From NCBI GenBank assembly GCA_963693305.1, contig OY855907.1:35701856-35765855 (forward strand): DNA of 64,000 nucleotides, given 5' to 3'. Both the position numbers and the translations under genes were made by a program. Origin of the DNA: Meandrina meandrites. Its lineage: Eukaryota; Cnidaria; Anthozoa; Scleractinia; Meandrinidae. This document shows positions 1 through 13,500 of this stretch, one piece after another (position 1 is the first letter of the stretch; the number at the start of each line of letters is the position of its first letter). Under the pieces are notes generated by a model, which worked only from the letters and a program-made list of their open reading frames with translations, was not told where the DNA came from and searched no databases.

Positions 1-117
1 TTTCTTTCGTCTTGTTTTAAAACACAAGCTGCTGTTGTTGGTCAAACTAGTTCCCCTATAAGTCGTCGAAAGCCATGCTGAGAAGTAATTTTTATATTGT
101 ATAATGTTTTTCTTAAG

Positions 118-429
118 ATTGTTCTAAAATCTGTACCACTGGAACACTGAATGTGGCTTGCGATGCATGTACATGTGACCATCACGTGCTCACTGGCCGA
201 ATTTTCACAGAAGATGATATACCACTGTCAGAAGTAAACATATCATTTGCCGAAACGCCTTACAACGTTCTTGCACAGACGAATGCCAGTGGCTACTTTT
301 CAACCCTGGGAGTTTGCGCAGACCAACAAGAGTTGCTGGTTACGAAAGCAGACTTTGTTCCTGTGAAACAAAAGGCTTCTGTTTTGACCCCAACAAGTGC
401 AAAAATTACTGTCAAATTGGAAATTGCAG
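118..429 (+). CDS. gene A exon: carboxypeptidase-regulatory-like / CILP N module
   Basis: Acceptor AG at 116-117, donor GTTAGC at 430, phase 1-1, 104 codons. The peptide begins DCSKIC and continues with HVLTGRIFTEDDIPLSEV and NASGYFSTLGVC, the beta-sandwich pattern of carboxypeptidase regulatory-like domains. It aligns along its whole length with the gene B exon at 45747-46061, which fixes both borders. It is one codon shorter than the B exon. Confidence 0.85.
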
Positions 430-3400
430 GTTAGCAAGGATTCAGTGTTAATATTAACTGTGGTAACATTCGGTGGAACTCCTCCTCTGCCTTATCAATT
501 AGTTTTACCCTAATAAATACTTCAATACGATGTCATTTTCGTATTTTAGAGAACACTAACGTATGGCGGCCAGATATATTGGTAATTTGGTAGCCGCACT
601 GATGAGATTCCACTGTACGGTATGGGTCCCAGTTCTCGGCCACTTGAGGTGGCTCGACCCAGTATTTTTGTAGTAGTACCCTCCAAATTTGATCCTCCCA
701 TTCATAAACAGCTCGATGCAAATAACATAGCCATTATAAGAAATGGATGACATATAGCCGGACTGAACCACAAGATGATATTAATTTTTTGGAGATCGGA
801 ATGAATATCACGCGATAATGACGTCACAATTGTTTTAGCTCTGAATTGAATTTTAGCCTGTATCTGCATTTTCTCTGGAAATGTTTTACGCTACTTATAC
901 CTTGAATGTTTGCCTTCTGCTGAGCGGAGTTTCATGAAAATCGATCAGAGGAATTTGGTGAATTGTTAAAAAAGGAATGGGAAAAAGCTGTCACGCATTA
1001 GCTTTACTAGTAAAGTCTTGAATGAAATGAGTGTTCAACATTCCCAAGTTAAAGTTTTCTATTAGTTTTCCTTTTCTATTTCTTTTTTTTTTTCAAATCG
1101 CTGGGGACGCATAAGAAAATGACTGATTTTGAGACCGTGTGACCCAGTCGCTTTCTTTGGGAATATGCCGCATCTACTCACTAAAGTAGTACCATATTTC
1201 TTAAATCAAACAGAGCTACAGGGTGGGATGGAATCTCTCCGAAGAATCTAAAGTTAACTGCCAAAGGTTTAGCACTGTCCCTAACAACTCTCTACAACAA
1301 CATTATTAGAGAGGGAAACTGGCCTAACACGTGGAAAATGGGAAAATGGATCCCTGTTTTTAAGAGAGGAGATAAAACCGATCCGGGAAATTACCGACCT
1401 ATAACAGTACTGAACTCTGTTGATAAAGTATTTGAATCATTACTTACCAAGCAAATCACGGAAACCATGAATCCACATCTATATCAGAAAATGTCTGTCC
1501 AGATAAATTTGAAAACGGAGTTTTCGCCCCGAAAAAGGATAAAAGTTTTTCCGTCCTCACTATCGTTTTCGTATCGTTTTCAATATTTTCACCGTCCACA
1601 CTAATCCGGATAAATTTGAAAACGAAACGCGGCATCGGCCCGAGATGAATGGCAGAGCATGCGTACATTATTACCGGAGCCCGCACTAAATTCAATTAGT
1701 AGAATTCTACTAGTACGCTAATGCAAATGCTGCAATGTGATTGGCTGAGCTATCAGCCATTAGTGTGCAGTGGCCGAAGGTCGTCCACAAAATGCGACGT
1801 TTTTATCGTTTTTCCGAAGTTTTGGAAGGAAGTTTAAATGTAAATGGATAATAAAATTCTCGAGAAGACTAAAAGAAGGACATTAGCGGTTTCTTGACTT
1901 TAAAAGCTTGAAATTATTGAAAAACGGGTGCACGCGCGTAAACAACTGCAAATTTACCAAGGACAATTCAATGCGTGCGATTTTGTTAAAACGTTAAGTT
2001 CGATAATGCGTAGGAAAATAATTAGAAACCATTATTTGCGTTTATTTCAGTCAGAATTCTACTAAAACAATTAGATTATTCGCTCTCAATTTCTATGAGG
2101 TGATAGTTGATTCGGCCTGCGGCCTCATCAACTATCACCTCATAGAAATCTCGAGCTCATAATCTAATTGTTAAATAAGGGAATTTATAATGTTTTTGTC
2201 CACACCGAGGATAACGTCGATCAAAAAAACTACTAATTTCTATTTTACTTAGAACTTCGCGATAATCCATAGATTTCAGGGCTATCCTCAGCTGAATATT
2301 AAAGAAGAAAGTTGAAATTTCACAGAATGCAGTTTAATGATTTCATGTTGCTCAGGGAACTGTGAACTAAATTTATTAAGACTTGACTCACGTGCAGTGC
2401 TACTGTACTGCTATAATTAAACCGAAAGGGGAGATCACATGGCCATGAATTTCGCGTCAGCGTTTTCGAAAAGCTTCGTTTTCGGCCGTCCACACTACAC
2501 CACCTAGCCGGCGTTTTCAAATTTCTCCACTCTGGAGATCGTTTTCGAAAAGCTCCGTTTTCGGTGACCGAAAACACCGTTTTAGTGTGGACGGTTGGCC
2601 AACACCGGAGAAAAAAAGATGCGTTTTCAAATTTATCCGAATTAGTGTGGACGGGGCCTCAGTCTATATGTAATCCATTTGTTATAATGGCTATATAACT
2701 GGAATCAAGCTGTTTAGAACTGGGAGGACCAAAGTTGAAGAGTGCTCCTACAAAAATACTGGGTCGAGCCACCTTAAGACGTAAGCTTTTATTCCTTACC
2801 TAAGAAGAGCAGCGGGAACATGAAATTTCGCCCACAGCTAGCTTTAACATCAAGCTTTTGGATGAAAAGCTATCGGCTGGCCAACACTAAATTTGCCGGT
2901 GCAATAATAAAATAAAAGCTCCATCTCAAGTTTTTGGACCCAGTTCTCGGGCCACCCGGGCCCAATTTTCGGCCACAAAAGAGTGTACGCAATTCTCTGT
3001 ACAAAACGCTTGATTACTTTTCTCAGACATAAAATCACTTTTAGAACTTATTTGTGTTATTGCCATCACGAATTATGTTTATGGGGCTTTGTTTTACTTT
3101 AGAAAAGAAAGTTTGTAACACGCCTAGTTGCTCTCCGAAATGCAGGTTCTAGCCAAACCGGGGAGTTGTGTTGTGTGATCACTGCATTCAGATGGTTTAT
3201 TTTGCAGAGAAAAGGTCTTGGAAGAGTTAGGTGTTGTAGACACGAGTGCTAGTCAAGTCAGAACTTGGAGATATAATTCAACTTTATTTATAAAACATTT
3301 CCCCCTTTCATTTTGGCCACGGCAGATGAAATTGTATTAAAAATTAAAACGCTTAGCTGTGATTGCGAGCAGTGTGGGCCATATTCGGCAAATACGCAAT

Positions 3401-6400
3401 AAACGCCCGGAAATATATCGAAGTGAATCAAGGCCGAAAAATACAACAGTTCAACGAAACGTTTACTAAAGCAGAAAGCTGGATTATTCTACGCTTCACA
3501 TGCCAAAAATTGGCTCGGTTGGTAAGAATATTCGGATAAAATACGAATTTAATTACAACTATGAATTTCGAGGAATCGTAAGCAAACAAGTTTTAGGAAA
3601 AACAAATTCGCCTACTTTTCGCGTAAACTAAACGTGTGGGCGTGCTATGGCGAGTTGAAGGACAAGATCCAATATACTTAGAGCACAAGAATCAGTCTAT
3701 CGTTTGAGGAAAATAACTTTTTCATTATTTCTTTTGTTGAGCTAAAACAACTCGTTGAACACAAAGTTGCCGAGAATAAGACCCGGCCGAGAACTGGACC
3801 ACATACTGTGCGGATATGACTTGCATGAGTAAAACATGAACTGCAAACCGATTCTTACTTCGGTTTGGAGTTAAGGTTAAATAACTTGAATGGCAGTCTC
3901 ATTTGCTTAGTAATAGAGAAGAAGGCAAAATATGTTGGTATAATCTGGGAAGAGTTTGGTCACACAGAATTTTCATTTTTAGAACAAGGCTTCTTGCTCA
4001 ATTAAGTCGCTAATCCGGTTGCTGCAAACAGGACGTAACTATTTTCCATCCGGCACTCCAGCACTTTCCAAGACTTAGATTTTGATGGGTCATTATAACT
4101 ACAGTACTCTTTATTGATAAGTTGATGCTACAATCATGGTGTCGAACAAATGCTAATGATTGGTGAACACGTTAATTGATGTCATTTTTATGACAGAATA
4201 GGTTACCATAGCAACACACGACCTTCTAAATACGACCTTAATTTTAGCTTGAACTGCTAATAACTCAAAAAAAAAGTTTTGGTGACCCCAATTTTTTTAA
4301 TAAATTTTAATCAGCAAGGCAAGATGCATCTTTTGACAAAGTTTAAAACAATTCTACACGTGCGGTTTAACGCCACCATAAATTTTCGTTAATTTAAGGT
4401 GGCTCTGAACCCCATGTGCAGAATTGTTTTCAACTTTGGTAAAAGTTGAATCTTATCCTCTTAAATACAATTCGATAAGAATAATGGGGGGTCACCGGAC
4501 TTGCTTTTTAGTTATAGGCACTTAAAGCTAAAATTAAGGTGTTTTTAACAGGCTATACCGTTGCTATCGTAACTTGGAACGCTTAGAAAATGATCATAAC
4601 TTGCTCACCAGTGATTGGGCATCAGTTTGATACAACCTCGTTCCCAGGGCTTTTCCCTTCTTCGTGGGGGCGGTCGGGAAAAGGCCCTGGCATCGGCTGG
4701 TCACGTGTTGGTCTTAAATATTCATTACAATACTAATGTATGAATAGGCCATTTCCGAGTTGCCCTTTGCCTCAGTTTCAAAACGAGTCTACGTGCGAAA
4801 CCATTGAAATGAAAATGAGTTTGATTTGCATGAAAATGGTCGTGAAGGTGAAACTCATTTTCATATGAATGGTTTCGCACGTAGACTCGTTTTGAAACAG
4901 AGGCAAAAGGTAACTCGGAAATGGCCTATTCCTGTGGTTAATTCCACATTTTTATTGGTTGATGTAATTGCCTCAAAAGTTACATTAGCATTTTGATTTA
5001 CTCTCGTATAACCCTGTAAATCACTCGTAAAAGGTCAAACAACAAGTAATTCAGTGATTTATCGTATGTATGGAGCAAGGTCCATGTTCGCAGTTCAGTT
5101 TGCCAGCTTTGTGGCGGAGCTAACGAAAATCGTCATTTGCTTCAAGTTTGTCAACAAAACGGGCCTTGAGAAAAATCTTGTATCTTAAATTATTTCTGAG
5201 GGTGCTTCGCTTTCAAAGCTGATTTGTACTTCGTGTCAAAGGTGAGCGACTTCAAACAAAAAAGTCAAGTTATGCAAATCAAACTGGAACAAAAGTGTTC
5301 AGTGAAGTGTTGTGTTCAAGAGCGATCCAAGACGACCGAGCGATCTCACACGGACTCCTCATGACTCTGACGATCGTGACATTTGTACATTTGACGTGCT
5401 GTATTGGATTTCGTAGTCCAACGTATTTCGCTTCTCCCTTGTTTATAAACGGCACTATATCCTGTCAGCTGTATTATTAGGAGGCGTTCTAAATTCAAAA
5501 TTGAGTAGAGCCGCGAGACTGCCGCCCAGCAAATGAGAGGTCATATAGGTCTGTTCGATTTCCTGTTGACACGTCTGCATTAAATTCTTTCGCGGTTTGT
5601 TTTGACTCATTCATATGTACGTTGTTACCTCTCAAAATGTTCGTTCTTAAAGGGCAAGATCGATCTTAAATTTTCCGTAAAGATGTTGATTACGTATTAT
5701 TCAGTAAACGCCGTAGCTGGCTGTTTACTACTGTTGCAAGATGCACTGCTTCTTATCAGGGATGACATATTTATTTTTGTCTATTCCCGGGTCTATTTTA
5801 GCCAGCGCCTGGGTTGCTTTTCTTCGACAAAGCTATAAATTTGATTTAGAGAGACGCGTGTCGTGAAGGTTATGTTTCTTGCATCATTTTGATCAAGAGT
5901 TAAGTCTTTTGAACTCGATGTTTACGTTTTTAACTCCCTCGTCCCTCGTTCGTTTTGTGACATTCTTGCTCACTGAATTCAATGTTGATTACATATAGCT
6001 GCACATCTACCACAGGCAAATCTGTTGACATTTTTGCGTGCTGTATATGTCAAACTATGGTTCAAGATCGCTCATTTGCTGTAAGAGCGGATCCAAGACG
6101 ACCTATTAAACACAGAAATTTTCTCTCGAGACTCCGCCATCATGCTCTTTGATTATGCGATATTCGATTTCACTGTAATTTATTACACCCAGATTTTTCG
6201 GGTGTCAGATGGGCACGTGACCAGCCGATGCCCACGAAGAAGGGAAAAGCCCTGGGAACGAGGTTGAGTTTGATACAATAATTGTTGCGTCAACTGAAAG
6301 AGGTCGTAGTATTGATCCGTCAAAGTTGAGGTGCTGAAACTGGCAGGAACTGTTTTAAGCCACCTTAAAACTGGGCTACAATTCAAGCGGTACTCGGGTG

Positions 6401-9400
6401 ACAAACTGTATGTCCACAATAATATAACCTATGTTGTTGTTTTAAATCGAGAATAGATTTTGTTTTGTTTTGTTTTGAATTCAACAGTGCCTCCATTCAT
6501 CACGGTACATCCTCAAAGCAAAACAAGAATGGATGGGCAGAGTGTGACCTTCTGTTGCGATGGAGAGGGAAATCCTCCCCCGGAATTTGAATGGTGAATA
6601 TTTCTTTGATGAATAATTCTTAATTGAACTAATTAATATTTTCCTTTGGAGAAGGGGAAGGGAAGAAGAGTCGAATAAAAAGTAAATGCTGCCTGCATGA
6701 TAAGTGTAGCTGTTTTCGTTTCAAAGTTCAAGTTGAGAACGGAAAATGAACTTTTACTCGTTGTTACGGTAACTCGACATCAAATGTCCATTTTTACGAC
6801 TATTTTGCAGAATGTAAAATAGAAGTATCGTAGGCGACCGCAATTTTACTTACAAGGTCGGCTTGTTGATCCTTGGGTCGTAAAACTTTTGTTTGTAATT
6901 CCGCTGAGTAATGCATTAAGTTGTAACATTTTGTGAACAAACTTGACGTAGACCGGTAGATGCAATTAAATGTCGGTATGTAACAAGCGTGGGGTGCGAC
7001 CATATTCTGATGGGTGTTTTCAGAACACAACCTGAAAAGAGGGTTTGTGCCGTGTTCTTATGACATGACCATGGGCTCCTAACAGGCAAATTCCCTAATC
7101 AGTCTGGGTTTTCTTTTGATAACTCGCCTTTTATGGTCTCAAGGCTTCTGAGTTATTATTGCAGTTAAACTCATCGAAGCTTTATTTCTTAATTTCGAAG
7201 TAAGCTTAATTCCGTTTGCTAAACCAGCTAATTTCTATACAACTGGACACGCACGCAGTTTTAATTAAAAACAGCCAATCAGCGAAACTTGTTCCGACCG
7301 AGAACATTCTCGTTCCTCGAGTTTTCGTTACTTTGGCCTGGTTTAAACGTCGCATTTTACATGCGCCGAAGCAAATTGCCGAGTTATGTGCATGTAAAAT
7401 GCGGCGTTTGAAACAATTAAATTTGGCAGATTTGAATTAAATGCGACTTCAGTCGAATATTCGACTGTTCCAGTTTCATTGCCGTTCTTTGCGGAACAAC
7501 AACGTGAAATGCCGAATGTTTAAATTTGAGTCGACTCGCATTAGTATTTTATTCGGCGCATGTAAAATGCGACGTTTAGACCAGGCCTTACTGCGCAAGC
7601 TTGACGAAACGGGCGACTCTCGATAGTTCCGTTGCATGATCGATTTTGATTGGCTTTAAAAACAATAGAAATGAACCAATAGAGATCAAGTTCCGTGACT
7701 GATAATAAGCCTGCTGCTTTGCGCATTACACTGTCTTTTGCATCTCATAGCCACACGAATCAAATTTCGTGTTATTACGATGCTAAGCCCTGGCCAAACG
7801 GTAACGCAAGTAGTTGCGTGTTTACTTTGCGTACAGACTTGCGTTGGCTGGCCAAACGGACTCGCAAGTGCACGAAAGTTGTCAAAGATCTAGAAGCCAT
7901 TGCGCGCACAGCAATTCAGTACTTGAAGTAAACAGCAAGACTTGCGTTGACTTGCGTTGAGTGGCCAAACGGTGAAAAACTTGCGTTGCTTGTCGCGTGC
8001 AAATTTGATCTCGACCAAAGTCAACGCAAGTCAACGCAAATGATCGCAAGTTAAAAATTTGTCTCTACTTGTGTTTTCGTTTGGCCAGGCCTTTATGACT
8101 TTCACAGATCTCAAGTTTTGCTAAGGAACAAATCATGAAATAATTTTTAGAAAAATGATTATTTGCGAAATTTATCCAAAATGAATGACAGTGTTCTCCC
8201 TTTTGCAGCTTGTGCTATTTTTCTAAGTTTTATTTTTTTGTGGTTGAATAATGATTGCCCAGCCTTGCAGCATAGTTTAAAAGATCATCATTGCACAGGC
8301 CAATTTTAACCCGAGTTTATGCAGATTCAAGTCACTATGACTATGACTACTGTAAGGGTTTACAATACAATAGGGTAAAAATGACTATTTCAACCACTTT
8401 TATTGCAAAACCGTTTTTGGTTAATTAGATCCAAAATGGCGAAAAACCTGAAGAAAATAATGGTATTTCGTCCAATCGTAGTAACGGATGTGTTCGTTGA
8501 AATTGGCACGCATTCTTGTTCAAATATTTCATCGTTTCTGCTGATACGGCTGCTCACCTTTGAATTCTTTAAAGCATACTAAACTTTACCATGATTTCAT
8601 TAACCCTGTGCAAAATAGTCGTAGTCTCAGAGACCTTTGATTTAACGAAGTTAATCCAGTGCCATCCCTGCTATACTATTTCATATCAGTATAAAACATT
8701 CAACACCTATTCAAGCGCCGTAGAGACTAAACTTCGAACAAAATCCATATTATTCAGTAAAATGTTATGTCTTTGATTTCAGGTTTAAGGACGATAACAT
8801 AATCGACAAGGAGATAATTAGTTACAACAACACGCTCCAACTCACTGATGTCCACGGTTTAAATGGGAGTTACCGTTGTAGGCTGGTAAACGATTTTGGC
8901 TCAGAATTCTCTGATGCCGTGCAATTAAAAGTCCTGGGTAAGCAAGAGTCTAGAATATTAAGATGCATATTGACTATCTTTGATATCAAGTTACTGACTT
9001 GATATCCTACATATGATATCACCGGCATTCTAGGAGTAACTAAGTATATTTAAAGGTCAAATGCAACGAAATTTGGCCAAATTTTATTTTAGACCCATTT
9101 TAAGTTAAAATGAAAGAAAATACCTAGAATAATCATAATCCGAAGTTTTAAACGATTTGGTTAAAACGTCGCCGAGATTTTCGACGTTGAAAACAGCTCT
9201 TTTTCTTCGCTTCACAAACGGAACGGTTCGGTGAAACTTCGGAAAATTGTCGTAAATGGATCTTGTGACGTCATATGTGACGAGCTTCCCCGCGCAATAA
9301 GAACGAAAGCATAACAAAGTGTTGTTGTTTTGACTTTCTATTGGGTTGTTTCAATATTTAAAATCCCGATTAAGCCATTGTAACATTCGAAAAGTCCTCT

Positions 9401-10548
9401 AAAAGACGAGGAGCGATGTAAGGATGGTTTAGAAAGAAAAAAGGAGAGGATTTTACCGGGGATTTTACGCCAACTGCATGTCATTATCATCCGTCATATT
9501 TTTCTCTGAAAGCTTCGAGCAGAATTCTGCACTGTTGTCCGAGTTTGAGTTCCAAAAACTTCGAACGAGACCTGGCGCTGCATCAACTATTGCCAACTTT
9601 GAAAGAAAGCCGTTTAGCCGTTTAGCCGTTGAAGGCACTAATGCGAAATCCTTTGGGAGAAAGCTACACTGGAGCTAGAGGTAAAGTCGCTTATGAAATA
9701 AACGCTGTACAGGTGTATTGCCTCGGACTTATATCAGATTCAACTTTACAGATGCACAGACTACTTTCTTAATATAACCCTAGTCACTTCATAAACGTCT
9801 ACCAAAATCATAACTTAAACTGTAAATCATGAGGCCTGTATAATCATGATAATATTGGAAGTACAGCAAGGAAATATTGAATAAATTTACAGAAATTTAA
9901 TTTACTTGTAGCATGCACTATGTGTTGTGACTGGTCGAATGTTTCTACATTCTTCTACATTATCTTGCTCGTCTAAAAAAACTAAATAGTGTAGATATTG
10001 AATAATAATAATGGTTTTAATGTACAGAACAATAAAACATTTAATAAAACTGCTTCTTGATCTCGAGGGAGGCTTGAATTGTTTGCTATTTGAAATTTAT
10101 TATGACTGCAAAATACAATAACAGAAGTCCTCCTGGCCTAATATAAGGGACCTTCAGATCATTGTGCGAGTACAAGTACGACTTCAAACCTAGTGCTTAT
10201 ACATCAGATTGTCACATTTCACTCCAATCTCTTCCCAGTAGTCTTCTTCGCAACTGGTCAGCAACAGGGAGGAGTGAGGGCTTTGGGAACATAACTGGAT
10301 TGAAATTCGAAAGTCGTACTCATACTCCAATCTGAAGGTCCCTATTCTTGGCGCCCAAGGCAAATGTACATACAACGATTTTTCTGGCAATATGATGCGT
10401 TAATTCATTTGTGGAGGAGTTGAAGGCCAATAGACCATTTTCGTATCCTTGGTATTGGACTGAAACTAGCTTACAAGGGAGGCTTATATGGGGAATTCTC
10501 CCACATGTAAATGATATTAAGCCTTTTTTCATGACATTCCCTGCACTT

Positions 10549-10581
<33 letters not shown>

Positions 10582-13500
10582 CGAATAAGAAAATGATCTA
10601 TTTACCTGCTTAAATTTTGGCCAGCATTTGTTTTACAATGTAAATCAGCCCCTTACATATTCAGGCCCGTAGCCAGGATTTTGCATCGGGGGGGGGGGGG
10701 GGGGGGGGGAGGGTGCACATGAGCACCTCTGGCACTTAATCCCGAGTGCCGCAGGCACGAGAACTTAGGGGGGTGTGGCAGTATCCTCCCCCAGGGAATT
10801 TTGAAAACATAGGTTATCTCAGCATTTTGTGCATTTTGAAGACAGTTTGTTAGGAAACAAGGCAGGTAAAAGTGAAGGACATAAGGTAGAATGTATCATT
10901 GAAATTAACCTAGAATCACACAATTTGGTCCAAAATATACCACACGAATCTACAAATGGTGGACCTTCAACCCAAAGGACCATATTGAATGCAAATAGTA
11001 GAAGCACAGAAATACCATTTCCTTTTACATATTTATTTTGATAATTGTTTTTTCACGTAAGCAAACTTCCAAGGCTCGTGGGCCCTACAGGCCTGACATT
11101 TTACACCATCTGTTACATTGCAAATTCTTTATTTGGTGTACTTCCTAGCTCTCATTATCAGCTGCAAATCAGGCCTAATCTGGCCTTTTAACTGGTTTGT
11201 AAAACTGAATGGTAATTCAGTTTTAATTCCTGGTATTTATTTTGGAGAAATCAAAGGCAAAAACCTGACAAGGCTAGCTCACTTTTTTGTTGTTGTTAAA
11301 GTGCCTATGAAGTAAAAAAAATTTTTGCGTTATTTTGTAGCTTGTTATATGTACTTTTCGAAATGCCCAAAAGCGAATAGTGTTAAAGAGAGAAAAATCC
11401 GAGTTTTTGCCGCCTAAAGTTCGAATTTGACGACTTTGAAGTGGGTCCATTTCGCGCGCGGCCAGAACGATCGTATTACAAGGTCGTGACGTAGGAAATT
11501 GTTCAGTCGACTCGAGCGTAATGGCGGATAACAGAAGTGGGAGTGCAGGAGGAAACTATTGCGTGGTCGGTGGCCCCAGTAAAAACAATTGCCGGGACAA
11601 AACAAGTACATCGATAGTATCGATGGATTATCTACACAAAAACTAAACTTTGCGGCAGAACTGGAGTCGGTTTTTGCTAATTCACGGCAAAAGATGATGT
11701 CCCACATATCAGCCTTGAGCACATTTTGACGAAAGCTGTTACGATGGTCTTCAATAAAACATCGGCGGCATTTTATTCAAACAGTGGAAACCATGTGCAG
11801 CTTGAGGTATCTAATCAAAGGGTCTATTGCCACAAGAAACACTGATCGTCAAACTTTAGTCTTGTATTTCGCGATCGGAAAATACATTAAATCTGGTTAT
11901 TGCATATCTTATTTGTTGTGATTTCTGAAAACTTATCGTTATTCACACTACGGCTTGCGAGAATATGAAGCAAATGAATCAGACGATAATTATAACGACA
12001 AATAAAGGCGCCTCAAGTTATTTAGTCAAGTAATTTTTGGTTTTATAGGCTGTGTTATTAAGTCCGCTGAAGCTATTGCTTCCTTTCTTGGCGCCATTTT
12101 GATTTTTTGGTATATAGTGCAAACTACAGCACCAATTTAGATTTATTTTTGGGGGAAATTATCCAAGAATGCCACGAAAAAAATTACTATATTATTAAAA
12201 CTGAATAAATACAAAATATATACAATATGTATGCTGTTCTGCAAAGCAGTGCAACACATGTAAATATGTTAAAAGTGGGCCTTTAATAGTTAGTGAAAAC
12301 TTTATTTCTCCCATTTGATAGTAAAAAACATAGGTTTCATCAGGTTACAACAGATATGGGGACTGAATTATAACAACTGAACAGTACCATGTTGTATTGA
12401 AGGTTTTCCCAGAAACTCAGAGCAATGATATTTACGATATTGAAAATATGAGGGCTATAGCCAGGCATACTTTTTTATTGGCGTTTCATTACTGTTTTAA
12501 TTTTAAAATGTTACAGTCTGACTTCAAGGCAGCCCTAGGTGGGTTATCTGCCTGGCACTTGACTCAAAAAACAAAGCAAGCAGTTATATTGCTTCCCTCC
12601 CCGTCCCTGGATGGAATGCTAGTCCATAGCAGGTAACCCCCTGCATATCAGGTTGATAATTTTCAAATAACCATTCATATGGTGGAGCGAGGCACTCACT
12701 GAGAGTTAACTGTCTCACCCAACAACACAAGGCAATGACCTGGGCCTGGGCTTGAACTCAGATCACTTGATCCTGCATTCCAAATGCTACCCGTTAGGCC
12801 ACGGTGTCTCCCTGAAATGTGCTGATGTATCATTGCTATTTATTCTGGTACATTTTTTGAGTCTCCCAAATCCAAGTTTCCTGTTCTCTCAAAACAGTAT
12901 TATTGTCATGATTCTATAGACACCCAGACCCCAGCTGAACAATCTAATGTGAGTTTTCACCCTTACCTTCATTTTTATTCAAACAATTTGTACTTGCAAG
13001 CCAAGTTGATGTTTTAGTAAAAAGAACAAAGTAAATTATTTTGATAAACCTGTTCTTTCTTTAATGGCTGGTACTTTCAAGTGCATATGAAGAATAAACT
13101 GAAAATTACATCACAGTAGAATACCAATACAAATGAGAACATCACCATGTGTATATTCATTGGCATATTGTGGCATTGCAGTGTTAGGAGGTGTTTAAAA
13201 TAATAATAATTATAATTTTATTTAGCTCATATAAAAGTGTACAGTTAGTTTTTTTTTTTTCATGATACCTGCATGACTTCATTGTGGTGCGAGATGGAAA
13301 AGTCATACCGTGTTTTCATAAGCCATTTTGTTTGGGTGAGTTTTATACTGCCGTTAAAAAGAATATGAAATGAACAGTCATCAGCTGAGTCATACCGTGT
13401 TTACATGACACCAGAATAAATTTTTATACTGGAATGGAAATCTCACCCTGGTACAGTAATGGGTGAACTTGCACAAGTATGACTCGCTCTGATATAACAT

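Larger units (their letters stand above)
641..2775. repeat. inverted repeat pair of about 120 bp flanking a 1.9-kb core
   Basis: 641-765 and 2665-2775 are inverted copies. Both carry the GGCTCGACCCAGTATTTTTG block, then a CCTCCCA stretch, an AAACAGCT stretch and ATAGCCATTATAA. The copies differ by small gaps. The core holds the reverse transcriptase fragment and the element at 1592-2654. It may be a transposon with long inverted termini or two independent insertions. Confidence 0.55.
430..6487 (+). other. gene A intron, 6.1 kb, repeat-filled
   Basis: The matching intron of gene B is only about 340 bp, so nearly all of this is inserted DNA. It holds a 120-bp inverted repeat pair, a reverse transcriptase fragment, an inverted-repeat element at 1592-2654, two foldback elements, and an inverted pair of a common CCTCGTTCCCAG-type repeat at 4636-4670 and 6230-6265. 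I see nothing recognisable at 2780-4198 or 4935-6180 and no exon with CILP homology. Confidence 0.7.
6594..8782 (+). other. gene A intron with two MITEs
   Basis: Contains the two inverted-repeat elements listed at 7335-7587 and 7784-8094. The remainder (6594-7330 and 8100-8780) is AT-rich with no coding homology that I can see. The equivalent intron of gene B is about 340 bp. Confidence 0.6.
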